This document shows, piece after piece, positions 1-9,697 of a stretch of 64,000 bases of DNA. Within the stretch, counting starts at the first letter, position 1. Every line of letters starts with the position of its first letter. This stretch comes from Chlorops oryzae (lineage: Eukaryota; Arthropoda; Insecta; Diptera; Chloropidae). Below the pieces are notes generated by a model. The model ran no database searches. It saw only the letters and a list, made by a program, of their open reading frames with translations, and had not been told where the DNA came from. Both the position numbers and the translations under genes were made by a program. The DNA lies in NCBI GenBank assembly GCA_020466095.1, contig CM035807.1, positions 46,066,398-46,130,397 of the forward strand. Direction: 5' to 3'.

Positions 1-46
1 GAAGTAATGTAACCAAGGAGTGTATAACTACTAAGGTGTCCAAGAC

Positions 47-151
47 TGCAATTATAATGAAACTAAAGCTGAAGCGTAGGCTGTCATGTGTTTGTTGCAA
101 TTTGTTGTTTCGGAAATACAACAAACACATTACAGCTTCACACTAATTGCA
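47..151. repeat. Short hairpin repeat, copy A
   Basis: A roughly 105-bp imperfect palindrome. The left arm runs TGCAATTA...AAGCTGAAGCGTAGGCTGT and the right arm returns through ACAACAAACACATTACAGC to TAATTGCA. A second diverged copy lies at 38127-38237 with the same core (CTGTCATGTGTTTGTTG and its complement). It is a MITE-like dispersed hairpin without coding capacity. The parent transposon cannot be assigned. Confidence 0.6.
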
Positions 152-306
152 GCCTAACGCTCATACAAACGAACAGCAACACGCAAATTTTTTAAAATTT
201 CGATTGAGTATGCAGGGGGAGTGAAAACATTTTGTTGCTGTTAATTTTTTAAGTACAGGATTGAGGAATTTGTCTTTGTTTTTCAAATTTGTTTGTTCAC
301 ATATCC

Positions 307-900
307 AAAGAGTATGTAATGCTCAAACAGGATATAATGTACTCTTTTGTTGCTTTTAAATATCAAACACTGAAAGCATGAAATCGAGGAAAGAAAGACA
401 ACGTTCTATATGAAGACAACGCACACGCTAGGAATACGTAGAAACGATCACGGAAAGAACAAAACAATCGGGCATCTCCCCTCAACACATTGTGAAGTGT
501 TTTTCATTTTGAATGTTTTTCGGCAGTCCCCGCTTGTCTATATGCGCTTGTCTGTCGATTGCGTGACATGTGTGAATTTGTGTGTGCGCCCATAGCCATA
601 CGTAAATTTGTGTTTGGACGTTTGCATATTTTCGCCTTGTCCGCTTGTGAGAGACGATTGAGACGATTTGCTTTCTCATGAGAGCGAACTCTCTGCTCTA
701 AACCGGTTTGAAATTTTTTGTATTTGAGTGTGTTTGTGGGTCGCATAAATTAAACGATGAACATGTTGAACGCACACTGAGTTTTCCAGCGCGAGATATT
801 GGCAGATATAATGTCCTATCATCGATTTAATAGACGTTATCACGTCAAAAAATTTAATTATATGTGTTGCATCTAGATTAATTGTGTGCATATGTATCTG
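307..900 (+). repeat. Copy of the 49.9-kb DNA element family (5' part)
   Basis: The sequence starts with AAAGAGTATGTAAT, the same terminus as the element at 49863. It then shares the block around GCATGAAATCGAGGAAAGAAAG and the following roughly 200 bp with 49990-50250. Its second half (655-850) is shared with 26128-26390. No long ORF is convincing. It looks like a truncated non-autonomous DNA element; the right end is not recognised. Confidence 0.55.
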
Positions 901-976
901 GCACATGGGGGTTAATCGCCTTATATATCGCGTGATGAAGAAGACATAAGTTTGATATAAGAATTTTAAAATATGG

Positions 977-1548
977 TTACATACCGAAAAATAATGCAGA
1001 AGTCTTTAAAACAGCCTCTTTTGTTACGTGGATTTTGTTTTTAATCAGATTCTCCAATTCGTTTTTAAATGCAACAGAAATAAATTTATTACGTTTCCTT
1101 GTTTCAAGGCTTTTGATTAAATTCGCCACAGCAATGCCAACTTCCATCGTAGAAACATTGTCGCCCTCTACTTTCAAAACTGCTTGGTTGAAAACCGATG
1201 CATGTTTGATATCGAAATATAATTGCGAAATCGTTATGACTCGAACATAAGATAATCGAAAATTTAACACATTTCTTACCCGATAACGAAGAAAAAAAAA
1301 ACCATAATTTCGAGACATCATTATTGAAAAAATCCTTAAGACATTTGGTAGCATCTTTGATTGTGTTGTAGTACTCCTTCAACGCCGGATAGATTCTGAG
1401 AATCGAACCAATGGCTGGCAACATTCAAAGGAATCGCGTTTTCGTAAAGCTCAAGACATTCTGGAATTGTACGTGGATCCCACAGCAAAATATTTCAAGT
1501 TGTTTAACTAGATTTGTGAATTGGTAGGAGTGGGTATAAATTTTCACA
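977..1548 (-). pseudogene. hAT transposase relic, 3' part
   Basis: Minus-strand reading gives LPAIGSILRIYPALKEYY, LKDFFNN and then VEGDNVSTMEVGIAVANLI, matching the mid/C-terminal part of insect hAT transposases of the BED-finger type (known family pattern). The 5' two-thirds lie at 9698-10651; the LTR retrotransposon 1553-9693 was inserted between them. The reading needs at least one frameshift (between about 1300 and 1350) and ends with a natural-looking stop near 977. Inactive relic. Confidence 0.7.
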
Positions 1549-1846
1549 AGTGTGTAACGACCACAAAATCGTCACAAACTATTCACAAACAACAATGAGC
1601 AGAAAACAACGTCAACAAATGACAACAATAATCACGAGAATAACGAAAACAGGCATGCGCAACAACAACTCATAGAAATAGATGCAACAGAATGGCACAA
1701 CGCAGAACAGCAGCACGCAGAACACATGCAGATGACGCATGATTATAGTCCAAAGTTCAGCCCGCAAGTAACGCAAGATTTGGGTCAAAAGATCGACACG
1801 CGCGGAAAACGTGACTCAAAGTCCAAAGGTCAGCCCAGAAGAATAG

Positions 1847-1884
1847 TATAAAAGCAGACGACGGCGCAAGAGAAAGCAGTCAGT
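1847..1884 (+). promoter_or_regulatory. LTR core promoter (TATA plus initiator)
   Basis: TATAAAAG at 1847-1854 is followed 33-35 bp later by GTCAGTGTG, an arthropod initiator match (TCAGT, presumed start at A1882). This marks the U3/R boundary of the 5' LTR. The corresponding segment is deleted from the 3' LTR. Confidence 0.7.
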
Positions 1885-2085
1885 GTGAATACAGCTCAAG
1901 ACAAAATTCTTCGATCGTGATAACGAGACTCTGCCTCACAAACGATCCAAAGAAATTGAACAAATCTGAAGGATTTCCTGATTTTAGTTTCTAGTAACGA
2001 GACCTTTGCCTCACAAGGAAAATGGAATCCTGTTGTCAGCCACTCAGTGCGTCCCTCTCAAGAACATCTTCACAGGATACACCGT

Positions 2086-2319
2086 AAAACCTCGACCTCT
2101 GGGACCACAGTAAAACCTCGCACCGGGAAACCACAGTAAGACCTCGGCCTCTGGGACAACAGTAAAACCTCGACCTCTGGGACCACAGTAAAACCTCGCA
2201 CCGGGAAACCACAGTAAAAACTCGGCCTCTGGGACAACAGTAAAACCTCGACCTCTGGGACCACAGTGAAACCTCGCACCGGGAGACCACAGTAAACCTT
2301 CAACCTTTGGGACAACAGT
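2086..2319 (+). repeat. 78-bp tandem repeat in LTR, three units
   Basis: Units 2086-2163, 2164-2241 and 2242-2319, each starting AAAACCTCGACCTCTGGGAC. Each unit is made of three about 26-bp subunits built on ACAGTAAAACCTCG. Two degenerate subunits follow to about 2390. The 3' LTR has only two units (9231-9308, 9309-9386). The long minus-strand reading frames here are a by-product of 78 being divisible by 3. Confidence 0.9.
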
Positions 2320-2667
2320 AAAACCCCGTATCGGAGGCCTCAGCAAAACCTGCCGTACGAGACTACAGTGAAGCTTCGCTACTTGAGACTACAGAGAAAA
2401 TCCCGTGACGCACACACGATAGAGGCAACAGTAGAACCCCGGTCAATCGAGAGGCACCAGGATAACCATACAACCAGAGAATTATATTGAATTAAACTGA
2501 ATTATATTGAATTGCACTGAACTATATTGAATTACAGAGAATTATATTAAATTACATTGAATTAAAACCCTTGAATTATTACTTTAGAAAACTACGTTGG
2601 AAATATAAATTTCTTGTACGACCCTGGACTAGGCTGAGCCCACCCCGGCAGAAATAGGTCGTTACAA

Positions 2668-3812
2668 GTGGCACCCGAGCAAATTTTACAAGAAAACACA
2701 CACAAAATTGTAAAAACAACATGGATATACTCTCTTCGGAAAGAGGACTTGCCAACCTACTGCGAAACCATAAATGTTGATACCCAAGGCACTGTCGACG
2801 AACTACGAAAACGACTGGCTACATTTGCAAATGAACATGCGTCGGATGAGGAATACGCTCGAACATTACACGAATGGGAAGTAAAACACGCAAAGCACCT
2901 TCACCACTTTAACCACCACCTGTCACAGATTCAAATCAAAATTACCCAACGGGAGCTACTCCAAAATACGGTCAAACAGAAACATTGCGCACAAATACCA
3001 CATTGCCATCGTCAATAACGGCATTTCCCATGCCAGCATACACCGACATCATCGACAAGGTCCGCAAATGGGGACTAAAATACGATGGCAAACAGGAAGC
3101 TCTGAACTTCATCGAAAGAGTGGAGGAATTGGCAGAAGTCTATGACCTACCAAAGAATATGCTGCCCAGAACAATGCCAGAACTTCTAAAAGACATGGCT
3201 CTATCCTGATACAGGAACAATAATGCGGCATGGCGTATTTGGAGCAACTTCAAGCGAGACTTCTTAGAGCTCATCCTACCGCCAAGGTATTTTGAACATT
3301 TGGAGGACACCATCCGAAAAAGAGAACAACAAGAGGAAGAGCCGTTCAAGCAATATTTACTGGCGATGCAGGAATTGATGCGACACACCGAATATACAGA
3401 AAAAACGAAATTGGATCTCATTTACGAGAACAGCAACCACGAATTCCAGGGATACGCTAAGAAACAAGACTTCGCAATATTGAGAGGACTCATCGACTTA
3501 GCAGACGATTTCGAAAGGTTAAAAATTCAAAAAAACAAGACAGAGCGAAACAAAAGAAACAAACGCAAAACCGAACCCAGGAGCGAAGTCGGCGGGTTAC
3601 CGAACAAAAACCAGCAGAAACATCACAAAGCACCCAGCACCCAGGATAAAGTCGATATGTACAAATCATGCCGCCGATGCGGTCAACCAGGCCACCGCCA
3701 ATTTAGCTGCAAAAACCCCCAAATTTTATTCTGTTGGATTTGCGGAAAAGGAGAAATAAGAACAATTGAATGCTGCAGGAAATCGGAAAACGAACAAGGG
3801 GACCGCAAATAA
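2668..3812 (+). pseudogene. gag of the LTR element (broken)
   Basis: Structural capsid/nucleocapsid polyprotein. The N-terminal part (2700-2990) has a SAP-like stretch (SLRKEDLPTYCE...DELRKRL). A frameshift near 2990 joins it to the capsid part (PAYTDIIDKVRKWGLKYDG), and an in-frame TGA at 3207-3209 interrupts before the next segment (WSNFKRDFLELILPPRY, in another frame). The C-terminus has a good CCHC zinc knuckle (CRRCGQPGHRQFSC) and a second one in which the His is replaced by Ile (CWICGKGEIRTIEC). No in-frame ATG is visible at the N-terminus. The gag stop (3810-3812) overlaps pol in the -1 frame, consistent with frameshifted Gag-Pol synthesis in the ancestor. Confidence 0.85.
2669..2680 (+). 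other. Primer-binding site
   Basis: TGGCACCCGAGC begins two bases after the LTR end, the usual place for pairing with the 3' end of a tRNA (TGG complements CCA). The sequence resembles Lys-type primer sites (TGGCGCCC...), but the tRNA cannot be named with certainty. Confidence 0.6.
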
Positions 3813-6425
3813 CGAGGCACAGCGGCAAGCCCCTAGAGGAGGCCTCGAATTTTAAATTTAAAAATAATGCCATCGTTGCTTATGTCACACTGGGAGGAAA
3901 ACCCATATTAGCAACAATTGACACCGGGGCCACAAGGAACTACATCAGTAGGGCTATGGCAAAACAAATTCGGGACTCCAGTCACACACACCCAATTCGT
4001 GCCAGCATACAACTAGCAGACGGCAGAAAAACCCCCGCAACTGAGGCAACTACAACCACACTACAGCTTGGACAAAAACAACTACAAATCGAATTAGCAA
4101 TACTAGAACAGGTGATAGACGACGTGATACTCGGCATGGACACACCGGGAGCGCTAGACGCACAGATGGAGATTTCAGGCCAGAGTATAACAATTCCAAA
4201 GATCCAAAGCGCCAACTGGAATGCACTCTCAATACGAGAACTCGATGGAGACACAGACAAGATCTCAAAAAGCGAACAAATCACCCGAGCGGAAGCCGAA
4301 GAAATAATTCATAGAGAACATTGCAAAGCACTACATTAGAGTAAAGGATGACGTCCCAATCAAAGCCAGATACTTTCCACAAATCCCTGCCAAACAAGAA
4401 ATCATAAACAAGGAAATCGACGATAATTCTCGAAAAGGGATGCATAGAACCCTCGAACAGCCCATACAGTGCACTTACCGTACTCGTTCGAAAGAAAAAT
4501 GCCAAATGGAGACTCTGCATCGACTACAGGCAACTAAATGCTAAATCAATCCCTGACGCATATCCATTACCTCGAATAAGCCACATTCTTGATCGTCTGA
4601 AAGATGCAAAAATTTTTAGCAGCCTGGACCTCAAAAATGGCTACTGGCAAAATCCAATGGACGAATTAAGTAAACAGTATACCGCATTCAGTGTGCCCGG
4701 ACGTGGCCTCTTCCAATTGAAGGTAATGCCATTCGGTTTGCACTCAGCACCCGCAACTTTCCAACGGGCACTAGACTCAGTAATAACGCCAGAACTAGAA
4801 CCGTTCACTTTTGCGTACCTCGATGACATCGTCGTGCTAGGTCGAACACTAGAAGAACATATGACGAATTTATTAGAAGTTTTTAGAAGATTATCTTCCG
4901 TAAGGCCAACCTCAAAATAAATCCAGAAAAATTCGAATTTCTAAAAACTGAAATAAAATATCTTGGTCATATGGTAAGCAGCAAAGGCATACAAAGAGAC
5001 CCATCACAAATTGAAGCCATCGAGCGCCTCAAACCACCAACGAACATAAAAGAGCTGCGACAGTGCATCGGAATCACATCATGGTACACACGATTCGCAC
5101 CCGAATTCGCAGACACTGTAACAATCCTCTGACAGCATTACTCAAAAAAGGAGCAAAATGGGTATGGACTACGGAGCACCAACAAGCATTCGAGAAATTA
5201 AAAAAAAAAATTGACCGAAGCACCCATCCTTGCATGCCCAGACTTCAACAAACAATTCATCTCACAAACGGATGCCAGCTACTACGGGCTTGGCGCAGTG
5301 TTGACACTGGAAGACAGTGTTGATAATGGAATCGAAAAAGTGATAGCTTACGCAAGCCGCCACCTTAACAAAGCTGAAACAAACTACTCAACCACGAAAA
5401 GGATTGCCTTGCGATCGTTTGGGGAATTCGCACAATGCGTCACTACCTCGAGGGCTATAATTTTATCGTGATAACCGACCACCTCTCATTAAAATGGTTA
5501 AATTCTATAGAAAACCCGTCAGGACGCATCGCACGATGGGCACTTGAGCTCCAGCAATATAACTTCGAAGTCCGTTATAGGAGGGGAAGATAGAACGTCA
5601 TTGCTGACGCTCTATCAAGAGATCCATTGGAGACAACACGACGCATACATGAGGAAGAAATACCGCCTCTTCTTAAGGACTGGGTCACACGAAAAATGGA
5701 GGAAATTGGAAAATTCCTGAATATATAATAGAAAATGGAAATCTATAAAGGCATCTACCCCCAAACATAAACGATGAAGACAGCGTGGCTTGGAAACTGT
5801 GTGTAAGAAGGAAGGATCTCGACCGTGTATTAAAGAAGAATCACGATCACCCAACAGCTGGTCATCTAGGCATACGAAAGACATTCCTCCGAACAGCAAA
5901 AAAATATTGTTGGCCAAGCATGATCAAGGACATACGAAAACATGTGTTTCGATGCAAAAGCTGTAAACGATTTAAAGTAAATCAACAGAAACCAAAGGGA
6001 TATATGCTCACTAAAATAGCGGACGAACCATGAGCCATCCTATGTGCAGACTTCGTGGGACCATTGCCACGTTCTATACACGGAGATACAACACTGCTAG
6101 TATTCTTCGACAAATTTTCAAAATGTGTAGAACTAGTGGCATTACGAAGCGCCACCACCGACGCAGTCCGGAAAGCCCTTCGGGAGCGAACAATCGCACG
6201 ATAATCGCAATAAAAACGGCTCATATCTCCCAGCCCAAGCCATTCCACACCGATGAATCCGACCTGCAACAAAACGAGAACACAGAGCAACCGCTAACAC
6301 AAGATAACAATGTACCTTTTTCTTCCCAATGTACATCCACAGCGACACAGGACTTCCCCGAAGACGACACGCCAGAAATCCACCCAACAGAATCCTCGGA
6401 ACAGGAAGAATATATTTCTTCTTGA
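3770..6425 (+). pseudogene. pol of the LTR element (PR-RT-RNase H-partial IN, broken)
   Basis: Domains in order: aspartic protease (ATIDTGATRNYIS, DTG active site near 3921); reverse transcriptase (WRLCIDYRQLN near 4510, KVMPFGLHSAPATFQ, catalytic YLDD at 4816-4827); RNase H (SQTDASYYGLGAVL near 5265, AYASRHLNKAE); integrase zinc-binding HHCC region (AGHLGIRKT to CKSCKRFK, 5850-5970); first part of the integrase core (CADFVGPLP with the first catalytic Asp near 6045). The core then stops at a TAA near 6203 and the second Asp and Glu are not found, implying an internal deletion. An acidic Ser/Thr-rich tail follows to 6425. Frameshifts near 4335, 4430, 4910, 5205 and 5450 break the frame. The domain order is Ty3/gypsy type. 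Confidence 0.9.
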
Positions 6426-6429
6426 ATAA

Positions 6430-6995
6430 CAACCATTCCGAATTAAAGGTTGCAAGAAAACAAATCAAAGAGAAAAAAAACCTTATGAAAACTAAAGGTC
6501 GGTTATAATGCCAATTCAAGCCAGATTATAATTGAAAGAAAGTCCACAATCTCAGAAGGAAACTTTGGAACGTGGCCTAATAAGAATCAGGTCAATGACC
6601 CGAGAAAGGAAGAAAATGAGAAAACTTGCACCAACCAATCACATGCAAACCGGCGGAGGTACTCATACACATAAACACACACAGAACAAAAGGAAAGTAA
6701 TGCGCAACAGTCGGTTAGAAAAGCAGCAGACCAGGAGTTTGAAATATGCTTTCCCACTCTTATTCCTAATAAAATATGAATATGCATAAACAGCGGATGA
6801 CCGACAGGCGACGTCATAACACACATGAGTCTAACCACTGAATTCAAAGGCATATAAAATGCAGCGGAAAGTCCCGTTCGAGAATGATCGGCAAAAATAC
6901 AAACATAATTTCTACCATTTCAGGAAATTAACGCTATTTATTTATTGAAAAATTTACTTCTTTCGATACAACAACAAATCCTTAAATAGGACAAT
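6430..6995 (+). other. Spacer between pol and the protease ORF
   Basis: AT-rich sequence between the pol remnant and the extra ORF. No domain is recognised in any frame. A second TATA-like string, CATATAAAATG, lies at 6851-6861 without a convincing initiator. If the ancestor made a spliced mRNA, an acceptor should lie here, but none stands out. Confidence 0.4.
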
Positions 6996-7030
6996 TATAA
7001 AAGGAACGCTTTCCAGCGAATAAATCACTT
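6996..7030 (+). promoter_or_regulatory. Putative internal promoter for the protease ORF
   Basis: TATAAAAGG at 6996-7004 is followed by TCACTT at 7025-7030; the A at 7027 is 31 bp from the first T of the TATA box, the canonical metazoan spacing. The ORF starts 47 nt later with a favourable context (ACCAAGATGC). The arrangement suggests transcription independent of the 5' LTR. Inferred from spacing and motifs only. Confidence 0.5.
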
Positions 7031-7073
7031 TTCGAGCAAAACACCAAGTGCTAACAACGAAAATTTTACCAAG

Positions 7074-7886
7074 ATGCAACACCCAACCGGAAATCTCACC
7101 GAGGTCATTGGAACATACCCAAAGACAGGCAGAGGTTATTCAATCTTCCGGGCGGACGTGGAGAGACTGACCGAAGGAAATTGGCTGAGCGACACTATCG
7201 TCGATGTATACGGGGCATGGCTATTCCAAGAATTAATAGCACCGGAAGATCGGATAAATATTTATTTATTCAGCGGCATTTTCTTCCCACAATTATTGGC
7301 AGTTAGCAAAGGAGAACGACCCCGAGAGTTCTTAAATAGATGGATGCGAAGGGCAAAGGTCTTCGAGAAAGACCACGTCCTCATCCCAGTTGTCGACAAT
7401 TTGCACTGGACGCTCGCGATCATGGACAACACCCGAATCCTGCATTGCGACTCACTGAGGGGAACCCGACAACGCGACGTGGCACAACTGAGCCACCAGT
7501 TCCTCCGAGAAGAAGCGACACGGACCGGAGCGGAGAGCATGGAAAGAATAGAGCAGATGAAGATCTTGGAAGTACCAACTGCACAACAGGAAAATGGTGC
7601 CGACTGCGGACTATTTACCCTGAAATTCTTAGAGCGGTTTCTCCAAACAATTCGCGCGGGAAAACGATTTCAACCACATCACCTCATTTTCGAAGGCGGG
7701 ACGACCATGCCCACTCGTCATAGGTTGGTAGAGGTGTTCGAAAACATTTGTCAAAAAGACGTGGTGTGGTCATTCCTGATTCCAAAAGTACCCGAAAGCA
7801 CACAGAATGAAAAGTGGGAAGAGAAGATACAACAGATTGCAGTTGAGATTCGCAAACGATGGAAGAAGGGTACCCAGAGCAACTAG
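7074..7886 (+). CDS. Ulp1/SENP-like cysteine protease (peptidase C48) in LTR element
   Basis: Intact 270-residue ORF downstream of pol, in the position usually taken by env. It matches the C48 fold: VLIPVVDNLHWTLAIMD with catalytic His111 followed by Trp112, HCDSLRG with Asp126, and QQENGADCGLFTLKF with oxyanion Gln172 six residues before nucleophile Cys178. The His-Asp-Gln-Cys order and spacing fit known Ulp1/SENP enzymes, which process or remove SUMO or related modifiers. The N-terminal 60 residues (GNWLSDTIVDVYGAWL) resemble the substrate-binding start of these proteases; a basic tail follows residue 240. No signal peptide or membrane segment is seen, so it is not an envelope protein. It is the only uninterrupted ORF of the element. 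Real substrate unknown: SUMO, NEDD8 or a host defence factor are possible. Confidence 0.85.
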   Translation: MQHPTGNLTEVIGTYPKTGRGYSIFRADVERLTEGNWLSDTIVDVYGAWLFQELIAPEDRINIYLFSGIFFPQLLAVSKGERPREFLNRWMRRAKVFEKDHVLIPVVDNLHWTLAIMDNTRILHCDSLRGTRQRDVAQLSHQFLREEATRTGAESMERIEQMKILEVPTAQQENGADCGLFTLKFLERFLQTIRAGKRFQPHHLIFEGGTTMPTRHRLVEVFENICQKDVVWSFLIPKVPESTQNEKWEEKIQQIAVEIRKRWKKGTQSN

Positions 7887-8630
7887 TTACGGAAGTTTGG
7901 AACGTTTGGGAAAAATAAAAAAAATACAAAAGAAAAATTAATGATATAAAAAACACATAAAACATAAACACAGCTGATCACGGGCAAACTAAAGCTGGTG
8001 TTCGTTCTTCGCCGCGGCCGCTGCGCAGCCGAGCCTTTACGCACGGCGAAAAAATCATCCTAGCGAGTACTTTTTATTTTTCTACAGCGCTAGCTCGTGA
8101 GAAAGCTCCTTCCCGATGAGAAGGAGAAACGGTTCGTGAGTCTTTGATCGTTTTCGCTAACGCGCGCTTCGCCACTCCGCAACATAAATTGAATTTTTAA
8201 AATAAAATCGTAAAATCGTTAAATTATGAAATTAAAAGTTAAAATCGCAAACAAAAAAAAAAGAATTTTTAAAAGGAAAAAACAGAAAAGAAATTTGAAC
8301 TAATTTTTCGCCAAGAAGGCATCCACCTTTTTTTTATTTAATCGCCGGTGAATTCAGCTTTGTGTTTTAAATTTAAGTGGGCCAAGAAGGCCATTATCAA
8401 TTAAAAAATCAACTTTCAAATCATTATTCGCGTCGCGCTAATCGCAGGCAAATTAAACCACACCACGATCTAACCGACAATCCAAAAAAACCAACGTCAT
8501 TCAGCGATCACTCTACGGTTACCAACAATCACAGGTACGTCTCCTCCTTGTAGTCCCTCACACTAACAGCTGGGTTATATCGAATGGGACCCCACACGAG
8601 CGTACAAGTATGACAACGGCAGCGTCACGT
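7887..8630 (+). other. 3' noncoding part of the LTR element
   Basis: A GC-rich start (TTCGCCGCGGCCGCTGCGC near 8010) is followed by AT-rich sequence with GGCCAAGAAGGCC-like strings (8300 and 8380) and ATCGCCGG. A diverged relative of this block, with the same order of landmarks, occurs alone at 32821-33313. No ORF is supported. It may hold packaging or RNA-processing signals; that is speculative. Confidence 0.5.
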
Positions 8631-9000
8631 TTTTGGATAAAAGGAGGGAGTGTGACGAGCACAAAATCGTCACAAACTATGCACAAACAACAATGAGCAG
8701 AAAACAACGTCCACAAATGACAACAATAATCACAAGTATAACGAAAACAGGCATGCGCAACAACAACTAATAGAAATAGATGCAACAGAATGGCACAACG
8801 CAGAACACATGCCTTTTGGATAAAAGGAGGGAGTGTGACGACCACAAAATCGTCACAAACTATGCACAAACAACAATGAGCAGAAAACAACGTCCACAAA
8901 TGACAACAATAATCACAAGTATAACGAAAACAGGCATGCGCAACAACAACTAATAGAAATAGATGCAACAGAATGGCACAACGCAGAACACATGCAGATG
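8631..9000 (+). repeat. 183-bp tandem duplication across the PPT/U3 junction
   Basis: The segment starting TTTTGGATAAAAGGAGGGAG at 8631 is repeated from 8814. Each copy contains a polypurine tract (AAAAGGAGGGAG, 8639-8650 and 8822-8833) followed by the first about 165 bp of the LTR (TGTGACGA at 8651 and at 8834). The element therefore has two polypurine tracts and a partial extra U3 before the true 3' LTR. The copies are nearly identical. Confidence 0.85.
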
Positions 9001-9693
9001 ACGAATGATCATAGTCCAAAAGTCAGACCGCAAGTAACGAAGACAAAATTCTTCGATCGTGGTAACGAGACTCTGCCTCACAAACGATCCAAAGAAATTG
9101 GACAAATCTGAAGGACGATAGCCTGATTTTAGTTTCTAGTAACGAGACCTATGCCTCACAAGGAAATTGGAATCCTGTTGTCAGCCACTCAGTGCTTCCC
9201 TCTCAAGAACATCTTCACAGGATACACCATAAAACCTCGACCTCTGGGACCACAGTAAAACCTCGCACCGGGAAACCACAGTAAAACCTCGGCCTCTGGG
9301 ACAACAGTAAAACCTCGACCTCTGCGACCAGAGTGAAACCTCGCACCGGGAGACCACAGTAAACCCTCAACCTTTGGGACAACAGTAAAACCCCGTATCG
9401 GAGGCCTCAGCAAAACCTGCCGTACGAGACTACAGTGAAGCTTCGCTACTTGAGACTACAAAGAGAATCCCGTGACGCACACACGATAGAGGCAACAGTA
9501 GAACCCCGGTCAATCCAGAGGCACCAGGATAACGATACAATCAGAGAATTATATTGAACTACACTGAATTATATTGAATTACATTGAATTAAAACCCTTG
9601 AATTATTACTCTAGAAAACTACGTTGGAAATATAAATTTCTTGTACGACCCTGGACTAGGCTGAGCCCACCCCGGCAGAAATAGGTCGTTACA
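8834..9693 (+). repeat. 3' LTR (860 bp, promoter segment deleted)
   Basis: Starts TGTGACGACC (one mismatch to the 5' LTR start) and ends GGTCGTTACA. Compared with the 5' LTR it lacks about 130 bp from GCAAGATTTG (1770) to about 1898, which includes the TATA box and initiator. It also has one 78-bp unit fewer and a shorter AT-rich repeat. Confidence 0.9.
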
Positions 9694-9697
9694 AGTG

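Larger units (their letters stand above)
1553..2666 (+). repeat. 5' LTR (1114 bp)
   Basis: Begins TGTAACGACC and ends GGTCGTTACA. It contains a TATA box and initiator near 1847-1882, a 78-bp tandem repeat at 2086-2319 and an approximately 20-bp AT-rich tandem repeat (ATTATATTGAATTACACTGA-like) at 2483-2570. It is 254 bp longer than the 3' LTR: it has one more 78-bp unit, more AT-rich units, and keeps a promoter segment that the 3' LTR lacks. Confidence 0.9.
1553..9693 (+). mobile_element. Gypsy-group LTR retrotransposon carrying a Ulp1-like protease ORF
   Basis: An 8.1-kb LTR element flanked by the 4-bp target duplication AGTG (1549-1552 and 9694-9697). LTR ends are a 10-bp inverted repeat, TGTAACGACC...GGTCGTTACA. 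Order: 5' LTR, primer-binding site, gag, protease, reverse transcriptase, RNase H, partial integrase, an extra ORF with all catalytic residues of a C48 (Ulp1/SENP) cysteine protease, a long 3' noncoding part, polypurine tract, 3' LTR. Gag and pol carry several stops and frameshifts, and most of the integrase core is missing, so the copy is not autonomous. Long LTRs over 1 kb, a 4-bp duplication and a TGG-initiated primer site resemble the Osvaldo/Ulysses group, but that placement is an inference. It sits inside a hAT relic in the opposite orientation. Confidence 0.9.

Noticed and set aside
2036..2346. Long overlapping minus-strand ORFs in the LTR (GFTVVPEVEVLLLSQRP-like repeats)
   Set aside because: They arise because the 78-bp tandem repeat has a length divisible by three; they repeat in the 3' LTR and match no protein.
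6430..7073. Envelope gene in the LTR element
   Set aside because: No signal peptide, furin site or membrane segment; the only ORF in the env position is the cysteine protease.
7340..7723. 127-codon ORF overlapping the protease gene in another frame
   Set aside because: Shadow frame of the Ulp1-like ORF; Arg/Pro-rich composition is a frame effect.
8558..9019. Minus-strand 153-codon ORF over the LTR junction
   Set aside because: It is two copies of the same 61-residue reading generated by the 183-bp tandem duplication.
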